Origin: Bacteriovoracaceae bacterium
GTDB lineage: Bacteria > Bdellovibrionota > Bacteriovoracia > Bacteriovoracales > Bacteriovoracaceae
Assembly: GCA_013141065.1 (NCBI GenBank)
Contig: JABFRR010000018.1
Coordinates: forward strand, 37,793-101,792
Length of the DNA stretch: 64,000 nucleotides
Direction: 5' to 3'
The notes under the pieces were generated by a model that saw only the letters and a list, made by a program, of their open reading frames with translations, ran no database searches and was not told the origin of the DNA. Positions 44,525-52,985 of the stretch are shown here, piece by piece. The translations under genes were made by a program, and so were the position numbers. Numbering within the stretch: the stretch's first letter is position 1; every line of letters starts with the position of its first letter.

Positions 44525-45532
44525 ATGATAGTTAAAACTTTATCTCTAACGACACTTCTTCTTAGTACATTTCTTCCATCTCAAGTTTATGCTCAAAGTA
44601 CCATCGAGACATCATTGGACTGGGATTCTAAAGCATTAGACTATGTAGCTAAGCACTTCTCAGCTTCATATCATGGAGAAATTTACGGAGTCAGACGTAA
44701 TACCGATAGTGAAAATTCACAAGAAAGGGAAATCAAAGATCTTAAAATGCTTCATAATCCAACGATTGTTTATAAGCCATCTGATAACTGGCAATTACTG
44801 AGTTCTGCTGAATTTAAATTTAGTGACCAAAGCTCTGAGTATTCTGGAGCAGATTATCCAAATTCTTTTTACCGAGGATTAGTCACATTAACTCGAAAAA
44901 ATATCCTAGACGAAAAAGAGCATGGGGTTAAATTAGATCTTGGTGTTGGCCGTAGACAATTTAACACAGGCTCTAAGCAGCAGTTGGATGGAGAGTATGC
45001 ACTTTCGTCTTATGGAAACAATAGGGCCTTTGGTACTTTTTCAAAGAAGCTGGGCAATGCTGATACGTCTCTCTTTGTTCAGTATCTTCATAATGATTAT
45101 AAAAAATCGACAAAGTCGACTTGGAAACACAGTGCAGAATTGATCCCATCTGTAAATATTCCAATAACAGCTAATCTTTCATTCTTTTTTAATGATGACA
45201 TTATCATTAATACTGCAAATTCGAACGAGGCTGAGCGCTCTCTTTCATTTGTTCACGATATGAACTTGGCAGTTTTCACTTACCAAGTCAGCGACAAGTT
45301 TAGTACTTATTATCAATTAAAATATTTACACACTGAAAGCTTTGCAGCGGGATCTCAAAATAAAGATGATTCATTCTCAAACTATACAGGTGTAACTTAT
45401 GCACATACACCAAAACAATCTGTGACATTTGAAATCGGTAGTGAGTTAGCTCATGCGCGAGATGGAAGAGATGTGTTTTCAAAGAAAGTGGCCTACCCGG
45501 AATTAGCACTTTATATTGACGTAGCTATCTAG
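44525..45532 (+). CDS. outer-membrane beta-barrel-like protein
   Basis: A signal peptide ending VYAQS (cleavage near residue 23) is followed by about 310 residues of alternating strands and polar turns, with aromatic girdle residues (FYRGLVTLTR, YHGEIYGVRR) typical of large barrels, perhaps 14-16 strands. The last residues PELALYIDVAI are amphipathic but lack the classical Phe end. No family recognised. The start has GGGGGG upstream. It follows the palindromic operator. Confidence 0.7.
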   Translation: MIVKTLSLTTLLLSTFLPSQVYAQSTIETSLDWDSKALDYVAKHFSASYHGEIYGVRRNTDSENSQEREIKDLKMLHNPTIVYKPSDNWQLLSSAEFKFSDQSSEYSGADYPNSFYRGLVTLTRKNILDEKEHGVKLDLGVGRRQFNTGSKQQLDGEYALSSYGNNRAFGTFSKKLGNADTSLFVQYLHNDYKKSTKSTWKHSAELIPSVNIPITANLSFFFNDDIIINTANSNEAERSLSFVHDMNLAVFTYQVSDKFSTYYQLKYLHTESFAAGSQNKDDSFSNYTGVTYAHTPKQSVTFEIGSELAHARDGRDVFSKKVAYPELALYIDVAI

Positions 45533-45538
45533 TTTTTT

Positions 45539-45567
45539 AAAGCCTCATTTCTTGATAATGAGGCTTT
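45539..45567. terminator. hairpin between convergent genes
   Basis: AAAGCCTCATT at 45539-45549 pairs with AATGAGGCTTT at 45557-45567, an 11-bp stem with a 7-base loop. There is no T run after it on the plus strand, so its strength is uncertain. It overlaps the stop of the minus-strand flavoprotein gene. Confidence 0.65.
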
Positions 45568-47236
45568 AAATCTCTCCTAAGATACGTCTTGCAATGTCGT
45601 CACATTTTAAATGAATACTTTTTAAGACAGTACTTTGACGCCCTTCTGGCAACATCAGATCGAGTGCTCGAACAGGGGATTTCACTTTGTTTTCGAAATA
45701 TAAATCAGCTGCAATATTGTAAGCCTTTTTAGCGTCTGGATCAGGGAGTTTGTCATAAAAATAACGTAAGCCTCTTTCTCCCCAAACTCTACTATCGGCA
45801 ATGACTGCATCACTGTATTTTTTTGCCGCAATTATTTCAGAACCTCCACTATCAACAGTGGCCAAAAAAGACTTAACTCTTTCGTTGTGAGTGATGGCAC
45901 CAACATGCATTCCACCACCAACGTTCCAGTGTCCGTTTCCAGCAGCATCCGCTAATAAGAGTACATTGGTCCCACTCGCGGCTTTCGCTGAAATGTGCTG
46001 TTGGAGTTTAAAAGGTTGCAGTGGCATTTTTTCAATGGCACCAGAGACGGCAATATTGTCGAGATCAGTTAGGGGAATTCTCATGTTGAGAGCGGCCACT
46101 CTTTTAAATTCCAATTCGAGCAGTCTCGCTTTTTCTTGAATATAAGCGGTGTCCTTAATATCAGATCCAAATTTTTTAGGATCAGGTGTGATTTTATTTT
46201 CATCTAGGTCTGCAACAACCCAGCGCATAGCACTTCCAGTTGTTCCCATTGATGTCGTTAAATATCTTGATGTGTCTTCGTAACGATAATGGGTGACGAT
46301 TTCCCCACCGTTTTCAATGTGTGCCACGCCTGCAATTTGGAATCTCTCAGGAGAGATTGCTGCACTTTCAATATTGAGGCTAGCTCTTGAAGCACTTCCT
46401 CCTCCTTCAGCAATAATTGTTATTGGCGTTCCTTTTCTCACTTCACGAAAAACTTTTTCTTTTTGTCCTTTTGGTGTCACATCTTCAAATTCAGTTATAA
46501 TGTGACGTCTGGTTGTTGGATCTAATTTTCCTATTTCAATTTTCCCTTTTCTTTGAGTGACATTGGGATGTGACTTTAAAAATTCAAATAAGACTTTTTC
46601 GAATTTTTTGACTTGAACTGTGGCAACACCTTTACTGCTTAAGAGCTCATTAGAATCTTGAGGGACTCGACGAGGATCAGGAATGCTCATTGAACGAGGC
46701 TCAGTGACTTCTTTATCAGTTCCTTTCATGGTGGTATAACCACGGGCCATGTCAGTGGCAACTTCGCTAACAAATCTTTGCGCTAGTCCAGCATCAATAG
46801 AAGCTAGAATGTCTGGAGCTGCTTGGCGAACGGACCATTGAATATCTCTGGTGAAGCCACCTAATCGTAAACCATACACATCAACCTTATGACCAGCTTG
46901 AGCCGCTAATGCTGCAGTTATCATTCCAGTAACTGATTGGCCGGAGACTACAATTCGCGCCAGATTTTTTGGTGGGTTCTTTTGAAACTCCTTAACCATT
47001 TTTTCTCGAGTTTTTAAAAAGTTTTCAAAGTCATTGGTGATGAATTCAAAAATCTTTTGGGCCTTCTCTTTGTCCCCTAAAATCCTTGAAGCCTCGCCTT
47101 GCAGAAGAGTCGGGTTAAACTGAACAAGTAAAGCAGGGTTTTTTTGATAAATGAATTCAAGATCACTAGCAGGAGTTGCCCAGGCCTGCATTGGTAAAGT
47201 TATGGCAAAGAATAAACTATAAACTGTATTTTTCAT
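45566..47236 (-). CDS. exported FAD-dependent oxidoreductase-like protein
   Basis: A Sec-type signal peptide (NTVYSLFFAITLPMQAWA) is followed by a helical region and a nucleotide-binding fold: LARIVVSGQSVTGMITAALAAQ with VDVYGLRLGG near residues 93-130 is a GxSxxG-type FAD-binding start. NVLLLADAAGNGHWNVGGGMHVGA near residue 425 is the second FAD motif (GD-like). The reaction is unknown. The start at 47236 was chosen because GGAAA lies 8 bases upstream and it starts the signal peptide. Export of a flavoprotein by a Sec-like signal is unusual. Confidence 0.78.
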   Translation of the reverse strand: MKNTVYSLFFAITLPMQAWATPASDLEFIYQKNPALLVQFNPTLLQGEASRILGDKEKAQKIFEFITNDFENFLKTREKMVKEFQKNPPKNLARIVVSGQSVTGMITAALAAQAGHKVDVYGLRLGGFTRDIQWSVRQAAPDILASIDAGLAQRFVSEVATDMARGYTTMKGTDKEVTEPRSMSIPDPRRVPQDSNELLSSKGVATVQVKKFEKVLFEFLKSHPNVTQRKGKIEIGKLDPTTRRHIITEFEDVTPKGQKEKVFREVRKGTPITIIAEGGGSASRASLNIESAAISPERFQIAGVAHIENGGEIVTHYRYEDTSRYLTTSMGTTGSAMRWVVADLDENKITPDPKKFGSDIKDTAYIQEKARLLELEFKRVAALNMRIPLTDLDNIAVSGAIEKMPLQPFKLQQHISAKAASGTNVLLLADAAGNGHWNVGGGMHVGAITHNERVKSFLATVDSGGSEIIAAKKYSDAVIADSRVWGERGLRYFYDKLPDPDAKKAYNIAADLYFENKVKSPVRALDLMLPEGRQSTVLKSIHLKCDDIARRILGEI

Positions 47237-47681
47237 TGGCATTTTCCATTGATTTTATGAAGGTCTAAAATCTCTTGAAGGTTCCTTAGGGTTATTTCAT
47301 TATTTTGATTTTTAAATTTATTTAATAATTTTGCCTGAAGATCGTTGGGGATAGAGTGCAAGTAGTTTTTACCATTTTACTGATAATAAAAATTTATAAG
47401 CCGAATTCAATTCGGCTTTTTTTATGCCCTCTTAGCTAACTACATAAAATCAAAAAATTAACAGTATCAATGAGTTGATAGTTACGCCTTTTTGTAGTCA
47501 CGGTCAAAGTCTCCAGAAGTCTCTCTGGGGCGCTATTTCTGGCTATTTATTTGGCTATGACCGTACCCCCTAAAAAATCGTACCCTTTTTTATTTTTGGA
47601 AAGGGGCATTTTAAAGGGGTAACCCTAGGAAATTAATTGGAGAGCGTACGCTAGCAGAAACATCATTTTTAGGAGGTAAAA
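47237..47681. other. 445-base gap with an orphan terminator and repeats
   Basis: Holds a plus-strand terminator at 47398-47424 with no gene before it, and a densely patterned stretch at 47500-47640. In that stretch ACGGTCA (47500-47506) and TGACCGT (47558-47564) are inverted; CGTACCC occurs twice in direct order (47562 and 47579); and a run AAGGGGTAA follows at about 47615. Probably a regulatory region for the HTH gene at 47682. No tRNA or clear coding frame is seen. Confidence 0.55.
47398..47424 (+). terminator. rho-independent terminator with no upstream gene
   Basis: AAGCCGAAT at 47398-47406 pairs with ATTCGGCTT at 47410-47418 across TCA, followed by a T run. The nearest upstream gene is on the other strand, so this may end a short untranslated transcript or be left from a lost gene. 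Confidence 0.75.
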
Positions 47682-48377
47682 ATGCAACCAGCGACGCAAA
47701 AAGAAAAGATGAATCTCTCTCATGCCAAAGCATTAAGAAGAGCTAGAGAGATGATGAAGGTAACTCGTATTGAAATGGCAAGACGACTTAATTTAAGTAT
47801 TGAGGCCATTAAAAAATATGAGAAGGGAGGCTCTATTATTGATGAGAGGAAGATTCACAATTATCTTCAGGCACTTCACTTAACAGACGAAGACTATCAA
47901 AAAATAAAAAGAGGTAAAGGTATTGGGATTAATAAGAAGCAAAGAATAGTTTTTTCAAACAGTGATCGAAGAAGTTATAAGCGAATGATCACAAAGGAGG
48001 TAAGAGTTTTAAAGATTTTAAGGCAGATGAAAAACCTTTCTCAAGATCAAGCATCATTCATTTGTGGTTATTCTCGTCCCAGTATTGGGCACATTGAGAA
48101 TGGGCGAATAACACTCGATCAAACTCGAATTAAATTTATTGTTGAAAGTTATTATTCTCGTCCCAGTATTGGGCACATTGAGAATGGGCGAATAACACTC
48201 GATCAAACTCGAATTAAATTTATTGTTGAAAGTTATGGACAAAACATGAGTGAATTTAATCGTCTAATGTGTGAAGAAATATTAAGAGATGAAATTTTAA
48301 AATCAGCAAATGAAAAAATGAAAAACCTTTCTGAAGAAAAATTGAAAATTGTGAATTCTCTTCTTCTGAATCTCTAA
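47682..48377 (+). CDS. two-domain XRE/Cro-type HTH regulator with internal duplication
   Basis: Residues 13-60 (LRRAREMMKVTRIEMARRLNLS... KKYEKGG) form a first XRE-type HTH. Residues 108-160 (LRQMKNLSQDQASFICGYSRPSIGHIENGRITL) form a second. An exact 28-residue block, YSRPSIGHIENGRITLDQTR and on to IVESY, occurs twice in a row and includes the recognition helix, so the second domain has an extra copy. AGGAGG lies 5 bases before ATG. The gene precedes the fibre/DGR locus and may regulate it. The duplication could disturb folding. Confidence 0.82.
   Translation: MQPATQKEKMNLSHAKALRRAREMMKVTRIEMARRLNLSIEAIKKYEKGGSIIDERKIHNYLQALHLTDEDYQKIKRGKGIGINKKQRIVFSNSDRRSYKRMITKEVRVLKILRQMKNLSQDQASFICGYSRPSIGHIENGRITLDQTRIKFIVESYYSRPSIGHIENGRITLDQTRIKFIVESYGQNMSEFNRLMCEEILRDEILKSANEKMKNLSEEKLKIVNSLLLNL
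48069..48236 (+). repeat. perfect 84-bp tandem duplication inside the HTH gene
   Basis: The segments 48069-48152 and 48153-48236 are identical at every base. The unit is 28 codons, so the frame is kept. The exact match means a recent event, or an assembly error. Confidence 0.95.
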
Positions 48378-48694
48378 ATTATTTTGTGGGCCTAGGTTTC
48401 AATCCTAGGCTTCATTTACTAGTCTTTCTTTTATTAAATCACGAGGGTTTATCTCTACATCGACAAATTTAGTCGGGCAGTAAAGCAATAAGAGTTAAAT
48501 CCTCAATTTATTGAGCACTTAAGTGATGGCCGTCCAATTCAATGGGCATTATCATCACTACAACTGCCCTTTGTTCTTTGCTTTTCGGCAATATGTTCCT
48601 GTTTTTTAATGAGAACTAAACCAATATAGAATATTTAATGAAAAGGACTGATAATAGGAAAGAGTTGTAGGCATTTTGAATCTAAGGATTTCTT
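48378..48694. other. 317-base gap with a hairpin
   Basis: GCCTAGG at 48390-48396 pairs with CCTAGGC at 48404-48410, a possible weak terminator for the HTH gene. The rest is AT-rich; a 25-codon ATG frame at 48542 has no ribosome binding site. The final 10 bases hold AAGGA at 48683-48687 before the ATG at 48695. Confidence 0.6.
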
Positions 48695-48755
48695 ATGAAA
48701 TTGGTCGAAAAAAATAAATTCTCAAGAAATCATGGAGTGATTGGCAATGCAATTG

Positions 48756-48787
48756 CACTCACTCACTCACTCACTCACTCACTCACT
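48756..48787 (+). repeat. CACT tetranucleotide repeat, eight units
   Basis: Eight exact CACT units in a row near the start of the fibre lipoprotein gene, between the likely start codon and the hydrophobic part of the signal sequence. Tetranucleotide repeats in this position are typical of phase-variable genes, since each unit gained or lost shifts the frame. Confidence 0.92.
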
Positions 48788-51277
48788 TCATCAGGTTGTA
48801 ACTTTGAAAGCATCATCAAAGTTAATACACCTTCTTCTCTTGATATGCCTACTATCTGGCTGTATTGCCAAAGGTAAAATTGATATCACCTTGATGGGAC
48901 CCTTGAAGAATAAACAAATGGGTATTCTTAATCTCAATATTGCCCAAGTAAAAATAGAAAATGATCCAAACTTGTCAAGGACGGTGTTACTCAAAATTTC
49001 AGCGTTGAATCATCAAGCTCCACCGAAGTTATTGCTAATGGAATAAGTGCTGTCACTGTTGGTGTTGGTCGGGTTTTTGATATGATCCTCTCGACAGCAA
49101 ATGCTGCTGCGACAGTCCCAGTTATTTTTAGTTTAACCAACATAAAAGTGTCACCGCGACTATGCTTGCGAACATGGGTGCTCTTTCTGGACAAGTTTTA
49201 AAATTTAACGGTACAGACTGGGCACCAGCTTCGCTTATCGATGCTCAGCTTTATAAAGGCACATGGGACCCAGCAACCCCATTTCCAGATGTTGGTTTGT
49301 CTGCACCAGGAGATTATTGGGTAGTTTCAGCTAGCGGAACAAATCCTGGAGACGGAATTACTTATGCGATTGGTGATTGGATTATTTCTGATGGATACAG
49401 CTGGAGCAAGTTAGCTTTATCAAAAACATCCGTCACAAGTTTTAATGGTAGAAAAGGTTTAGTTAATTTAATTCCAGGAGACTATCCCAACTTAAAAAGT
49501 GGAGCTAAAATTCCTGGTTCAAATTTAAATGACCTCGCCAATGTGGATATCACGACAGTTGCTCCCATTGTTGGAGATGTTTTAAAATGGAACGGAGTCA
49601 ATTGGGTTAATGGAGCAGGTGGAGTGACGTCCGTTGGTTCAACCGCCGAGATCACGGATCTTTCAATTACCGGAGCAGACATTGCAGAAAATACCATTAA
49701 TCCCTCGAAGATTTACAGCGCTTCAATTGATTCGGCCTTATATTTAAGGGGCGATAAAACTTGGCAGAATTTCACGGCAGAAGTTTTAAATGCACCTTTA
49801 TCAACTTATGCTCTTGATGCCAACACGAAGCCTTCAGTCACGACAACTGATAAAATAGGCCCAGCACTAGGAAAGATACAAAAATACTTAAATGATTTGA
49901 ATACAGATTATATTTCAAAGACCGCAGTTGCTCAAGAGTGTATCAGGAAGTTTTAGTTTTACTTCACCGACTTCATTTTTTTATACACAAACGCCTACGG
50001 GAGTGACGCCGACAGAAGTGACGAACGTGCAGTATGTTAAAAGCTATGTAGATGCCGCCGTCGCCACGATGGGAGGATTTGCCCCAGCAACACTGACAAC
50101 AGCCACAGCAGCAGCTTCCGGAGACACAACTCTGACAGTTGCCTCAACGACGGGATATCCAGCAGCAGGAACCTTGCTGGTTGGAAGTGAGGTTATAAGT
50201 TATTCCGGAACAACGGCAACCACGTTTACTGGCTTCACCAGAGGAGCCTATGGCACAACTGCAGCAGCCATTACGGGCGGGACGACAGTTAATAATTATA
50301 TTTTACTTTCACGAACAACTACGACTTCAACGCCCAAGATGGTGGTGACTGGAAGCGGGAATGTGGGGATTGGCACAGCAACGCCTGTAGCTCCACTACA
50401 AGTTGCCGGTGAAGTAGTTGTGGGAAACACTAGTATAAGTTGCTCTACAACTACAAAAGGTGCAATCCGCTACAATAATACATCAAGCGTTTTAGAATTC
50501 TGTAACGGCACTGCATGGAATCTTGTACAAGCCGCTGCTTGCACTGACCCCACACCTAACGTCATCTCCTTCGCTGACGAAGCTAATGCGACCGCAAGTA
50601 CTCTCTATACAGCAGCTACAGCCCAGGTCACTGGAATTAATTGTAGCGTGCCTGTGACCATTTCCGGACAAGGAAGCCCACAGTATCAAATCTGTAGTGA
50701 TTCAGGCTGCTCGAGTGTTATTCAGGGCTGGACATCAAGCCCTAGTTCAATAACAAACAATCAATACATTCAGACTAGATTGACCGCAGATAGCGTTGGA
50801 GGCTCAAGCTTTCAAGCGACCATCATCGTAGGATCTGGGGCGAGTGTATGGAGTGTGACAACTACTGGCGGAGACTGCACAGCAAGTCCAACACCAGGAA
50901 CAGTTTGTGCCGATGGAACAATTTATGCGGGACTATCTCCAGATGGAAATATAAAAATGTTCACAACTAGATGTGATGCAGGTCAGACATGGAATGGGTC
51001 AAGTTGTACTGGTTCGAGATCTGGATTAAGTTGGAATAACGGGACTGGTAATTGGTTTACGACTGGAGTCACCGACAGCACCACGGGAAAGGCAAACAGT
51101 AACACCTTAAACGGCTTGGTCGATGTAGGGGCACCCTATGTAGCTGCCCAGTATTGTGAGAGCTTAAATGAGAATGGGAAGGCTGATTGGTACTTACCCG
51201 CCCGGACTGAATTAGATGTCTTATATACAAACAAGTTGTCAGTTAAAAACTTCGAAGTGAGCGGGAGTGTCTATGCC

Positions 51278-51394
51278 TATTGGTCCTCGACGGAGAGCAG
51301 TGGCAGCAAGGCGTGGGACGAGCGGTTCTCGGACGGCTACCAGTACAGCGGCCGCGGCAAGAATGGTGGCTATTTGGTCCGTTGTGTGCGGAGA
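51278..51394 (+). other. putative DGR variable repeat at the C-terminus of the fibre protein
   Basis: This stretch encodes YWSSTESSGSKAWDERF, then SDGYQYSGRGKNGGYLVRCVRR, aligning with DUF1566 DGR targets, where the template encodes Asn-rich strings between AW, Q and VRCVR. From 51281 to 51361, 26 of 27 codons end in G or C, in a very AT-rich genome. Many are NNC (AGC, GGC, GAC, TTC, TAC, CGC), as expected when AAC codons of a template have both A positions mutated. The signal is strong, but the matching template repeat is not in this window. Confidence 0.75.
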
Positions 51395-51424
51395 TAATTT
51401 AATTATTCAATCATTTAATTATTT

Positions 51425-51451
51425 CTATCGCACGTAGTGCGATAGTTTTTT
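51425..51451 (+). terminator. perfect hairpin with T run after the variable repeat
   Basis: CTATCGCAC at 51425-51433 pairs exactly with GTGCGATAG at 51437-51445 with a 3-base GTA loop, followed by TTTTTTG. It ends the fibre gene. Known: in Bordetella phage BPP-1 a hairpin just after the variable repeat stimulates homing; this one has a similar place, 28 bases past the stop. Confidence 0.88.
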
Positions 51452-51486
51452 GAAATTTTGACATCGTGCAAACATGAAAAGGTTTA

Positions 51487-51639
51487 ATGGCTCAATATAA
51501 ACACCTCCCGATTTACCGATTAACCTATGAATTACTTCAAAGAATTGTCGTAGCAACTAAAGATTACCCAAGAGAATTTAAATTCACCCTTGGTCAGAAA
51601 ATGAAAGATGAATCAATACACTTGCTTCCATTGGATTAA
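51487..51639 (+). pseudogene. avd: truncated avd-like DGR accessory protein gene
   Basis: A 50-residue frame, MAQYKHLPIYRLTYELLQRI and on through DYPREFKFTLGQKMKDESI, matches the first two helices of Avd, the four-helix-bundle partner of DGR reverse transcriptase, including the LPIY start and the FTLG turn. Avd normally has about 115-130 residues; here the match stops near residue 44 and the frame ends at 51639. AAAAGG lies before the ATG. The related 23S rRNA intervening-sequence (IVP) family is an alternative, but the position right after a DUF1566 variable domain supports Avd. The rest is lost. Confidence 0.68.
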
Positions 51640-51814
51640 GGCCTCGAAAATTTAAGATGCTGTCGACATTCATCCATGAATAATTTTTGTTTTCACTTGA
51701 GTTTAAAATTGCAGAAACCATATCGGTGCAATTTTCACTCGCCGGAATTCTCATGACTTGATGATTGATTGTTTCATGAATGCTTATATTTTTGACAAGG
51801 TAAGAAAGCAGCAC
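51584..51814 (-). pseudogene. possible remnant of a minus-strand gene cut by the IS110 element
   Basis: A 76-codon frame (HETINHQVMRIPASENCTDM, then SWMNVDSILNFRGLNP) looks like genuine protein sequence, not AT-rich spacer. Its last part is antisense to the avd remnant, and its 5' end meets the IS110 left region near 51806. It has no recognisable start. I do not know the family. It may mark the junction where foreign DNA replaced the end of avd. Confidence 0.25.
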
Positions 51815-51936
51815 CGCCTTTGGGCGTAATCCACTTGGGCCTCATCTAGGCAAAACCTAGCGTGCCAGCAATTAAGCGCGTGGATATTAAAATGTTTGTA
51901 TGTACTACAACATTTTGATCACAAGGAGTGCTGCTT
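51806..51936 (+). ncRNA. structured leader of the IS110 element, candidate bridge RNA
   Basis: AAGCAGCAC at 51806-51814 is exactly complementary to GTGCTGCTT at 51928-51936, the nine bases before the transposase ATG. Inside are three hairpins: CGCC/GGCG (51815-51826), CTAGG/CCTAG (51846-51860), and AAAATGTT...AACATTTT (51889-51916). Known: IS110-type elements encode a structured non-coding bridge RNA in the region next to one end, which guides target and donor recognition. A leader that hides the ribosome binding site is another reading. The guide loops were not identified. Confidence 0.4.
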
Positions 51937-52985
51937 ATGAAGTATTTTATCGGCCTTGACGCCCATTCATCAACATCAACTTTTGCCGTTTTGAACGAAA
52001 TTGGTGAATGTGTTCTCAGAAAAACTGTCGACACCTCTGAAAAGAACCTTTGGCATGTTCTAGAATCAATAAATGGCGAGCGAATTCTCACACTCGAAGA
52101 GTCAACTATTTCGCAATGGTTGTATTTAATACTCAGAGAAAAAGTAGATCGCTTATTAGTTTGCAATCCAACTTTTGTTGCAAAAAAACCTGGTGCAAAA
52201 ACAGATTTCAGAGATGCAATTCATCTCGCAAATGAACTTCGATGTGGTCATTTAAGAGAAGTTTTTCATGACGATTCCCATTGGGCACAACTTAGAACTT
52301 CAGTGAGTGGCTATCTAGATATCGTTCAAGAAATAGTTAGATTTAAAAAATCGATTAAAATCTGTCTTTAGAGCTAATGGGCTCAAGACAGATGAAAATA
52401 ACTTCTACAAAAATAAAGAGCGATGTTCAGAATTTAAAAACGATTCAGCTCGATTTGTTTCAGAAAATTTATTTCATCAAATTGAATTTTTAGAAAACGA
52501 AAAAAATAAAGTATCTAGACTGGTTTAAAAATAATCAAAAAAAATATCGCCCAATTAGGAATCTGATGACGATACCAGGAATAAGTATTGTCAGGTCCAA
52601 TATTATTACGGCGATTGTATGCCAACCAGAGCGCTTTAAAAATAAACATCAGTTCTGGGGCTACTGCATGTTAGTTCGTCACATTCAAGAATCAGGTGGA
52701 AAAATTTATGGAAACAAAAGAGTTCATGGCCGCAGAGAGCTGCGAGATATTTTTATTGGTGCGGCGAATCAGCAATGAGAACTGAAACAACATTGCGAGA
52801 TTATCACGATGCACTTCGAGCGAAAGGAACTTCTGCTAAAGATGCAAAGGTAGCACTTGCAAGAAAAATTGCTTCACTGACATTAAATTTATTAAAAAAA
52901 CAACGATACATACAACGACGATTACGAGGAGTATTTAAAGGAAAGAAAACGACTACGATTACTTGTCGGACAGAAAAAACGCTAA
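51937..52985 (+). pseudogene. IS110-family DEDD transposase, several frameshifts
   Basis: The N-terminal part (MKYFIGLDAHSSTSTFAVLN, then TLEEST, AKKPGAKTDFRDAIHLAN) is the RuvC-like DEDD domain of IS110 transposases. The C-terminal part (LMTIPGIS, and HIQESGGKIYGN with the expected catalytic Ser, then DYHDALRAKGTSAKDAKVALARKIA) is Transposase_20. The segments lie in different frames with changes near 52362, 52520-52550, 52775 and about 52900. In a restored frame the end reads YEEYLKERKRLRLLVGQKKR and stops at 52985. AAGGAG lies 8 bases before ATG 51937. Confidence 0.82.

Larger units (their letters stand above)
48695..51397 (+). pseudogene. tail-fibre-like lipoprotein with DGR-type variable end, frameshifted
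   Basis: A long surface-protein gene split into pieces. ATG 48695 has AAGGA upstream; an alternative ATG 48747 has GGAG. After the CACT repeat a lipobox LLLLICLLSGC follows. Frame changes of one base lie near 48970, 49140 and 49937; correcting each joins the pieces smoothly (VKDGVTQNFSVE, VTATMLANMGALSGQVL, SVSGSFSFTSP). The middle resembles phage tail-fibre proteins (LKFNGTDWAP, GNVGIGTATP, GAIRYNNTSSVLEFCNGTAW). The last 130 residues are a DUF1566/Lcl C-type-lectin domain (ADWYLPARTELDVLY). Only the part from 49928 is a long open frame (489 codons). The frameshifts suggest decay or assembly errors. Confidence 0.8.

Noticed and set aside
48542..48619. 25-codon peptide gene
   Set aside because: It has no ribosome binding site and no supporting context.
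48756..48787. CRISPR array
   Set aside because: The repeats are 4 bases with no spacers; this is a microsatellite.
48695..51397. Prophage
   Set aside because: The tail-fibre-like sequence suggested a phage, but no capsid, tail, terminase, lysis or integrase gene lies around it.
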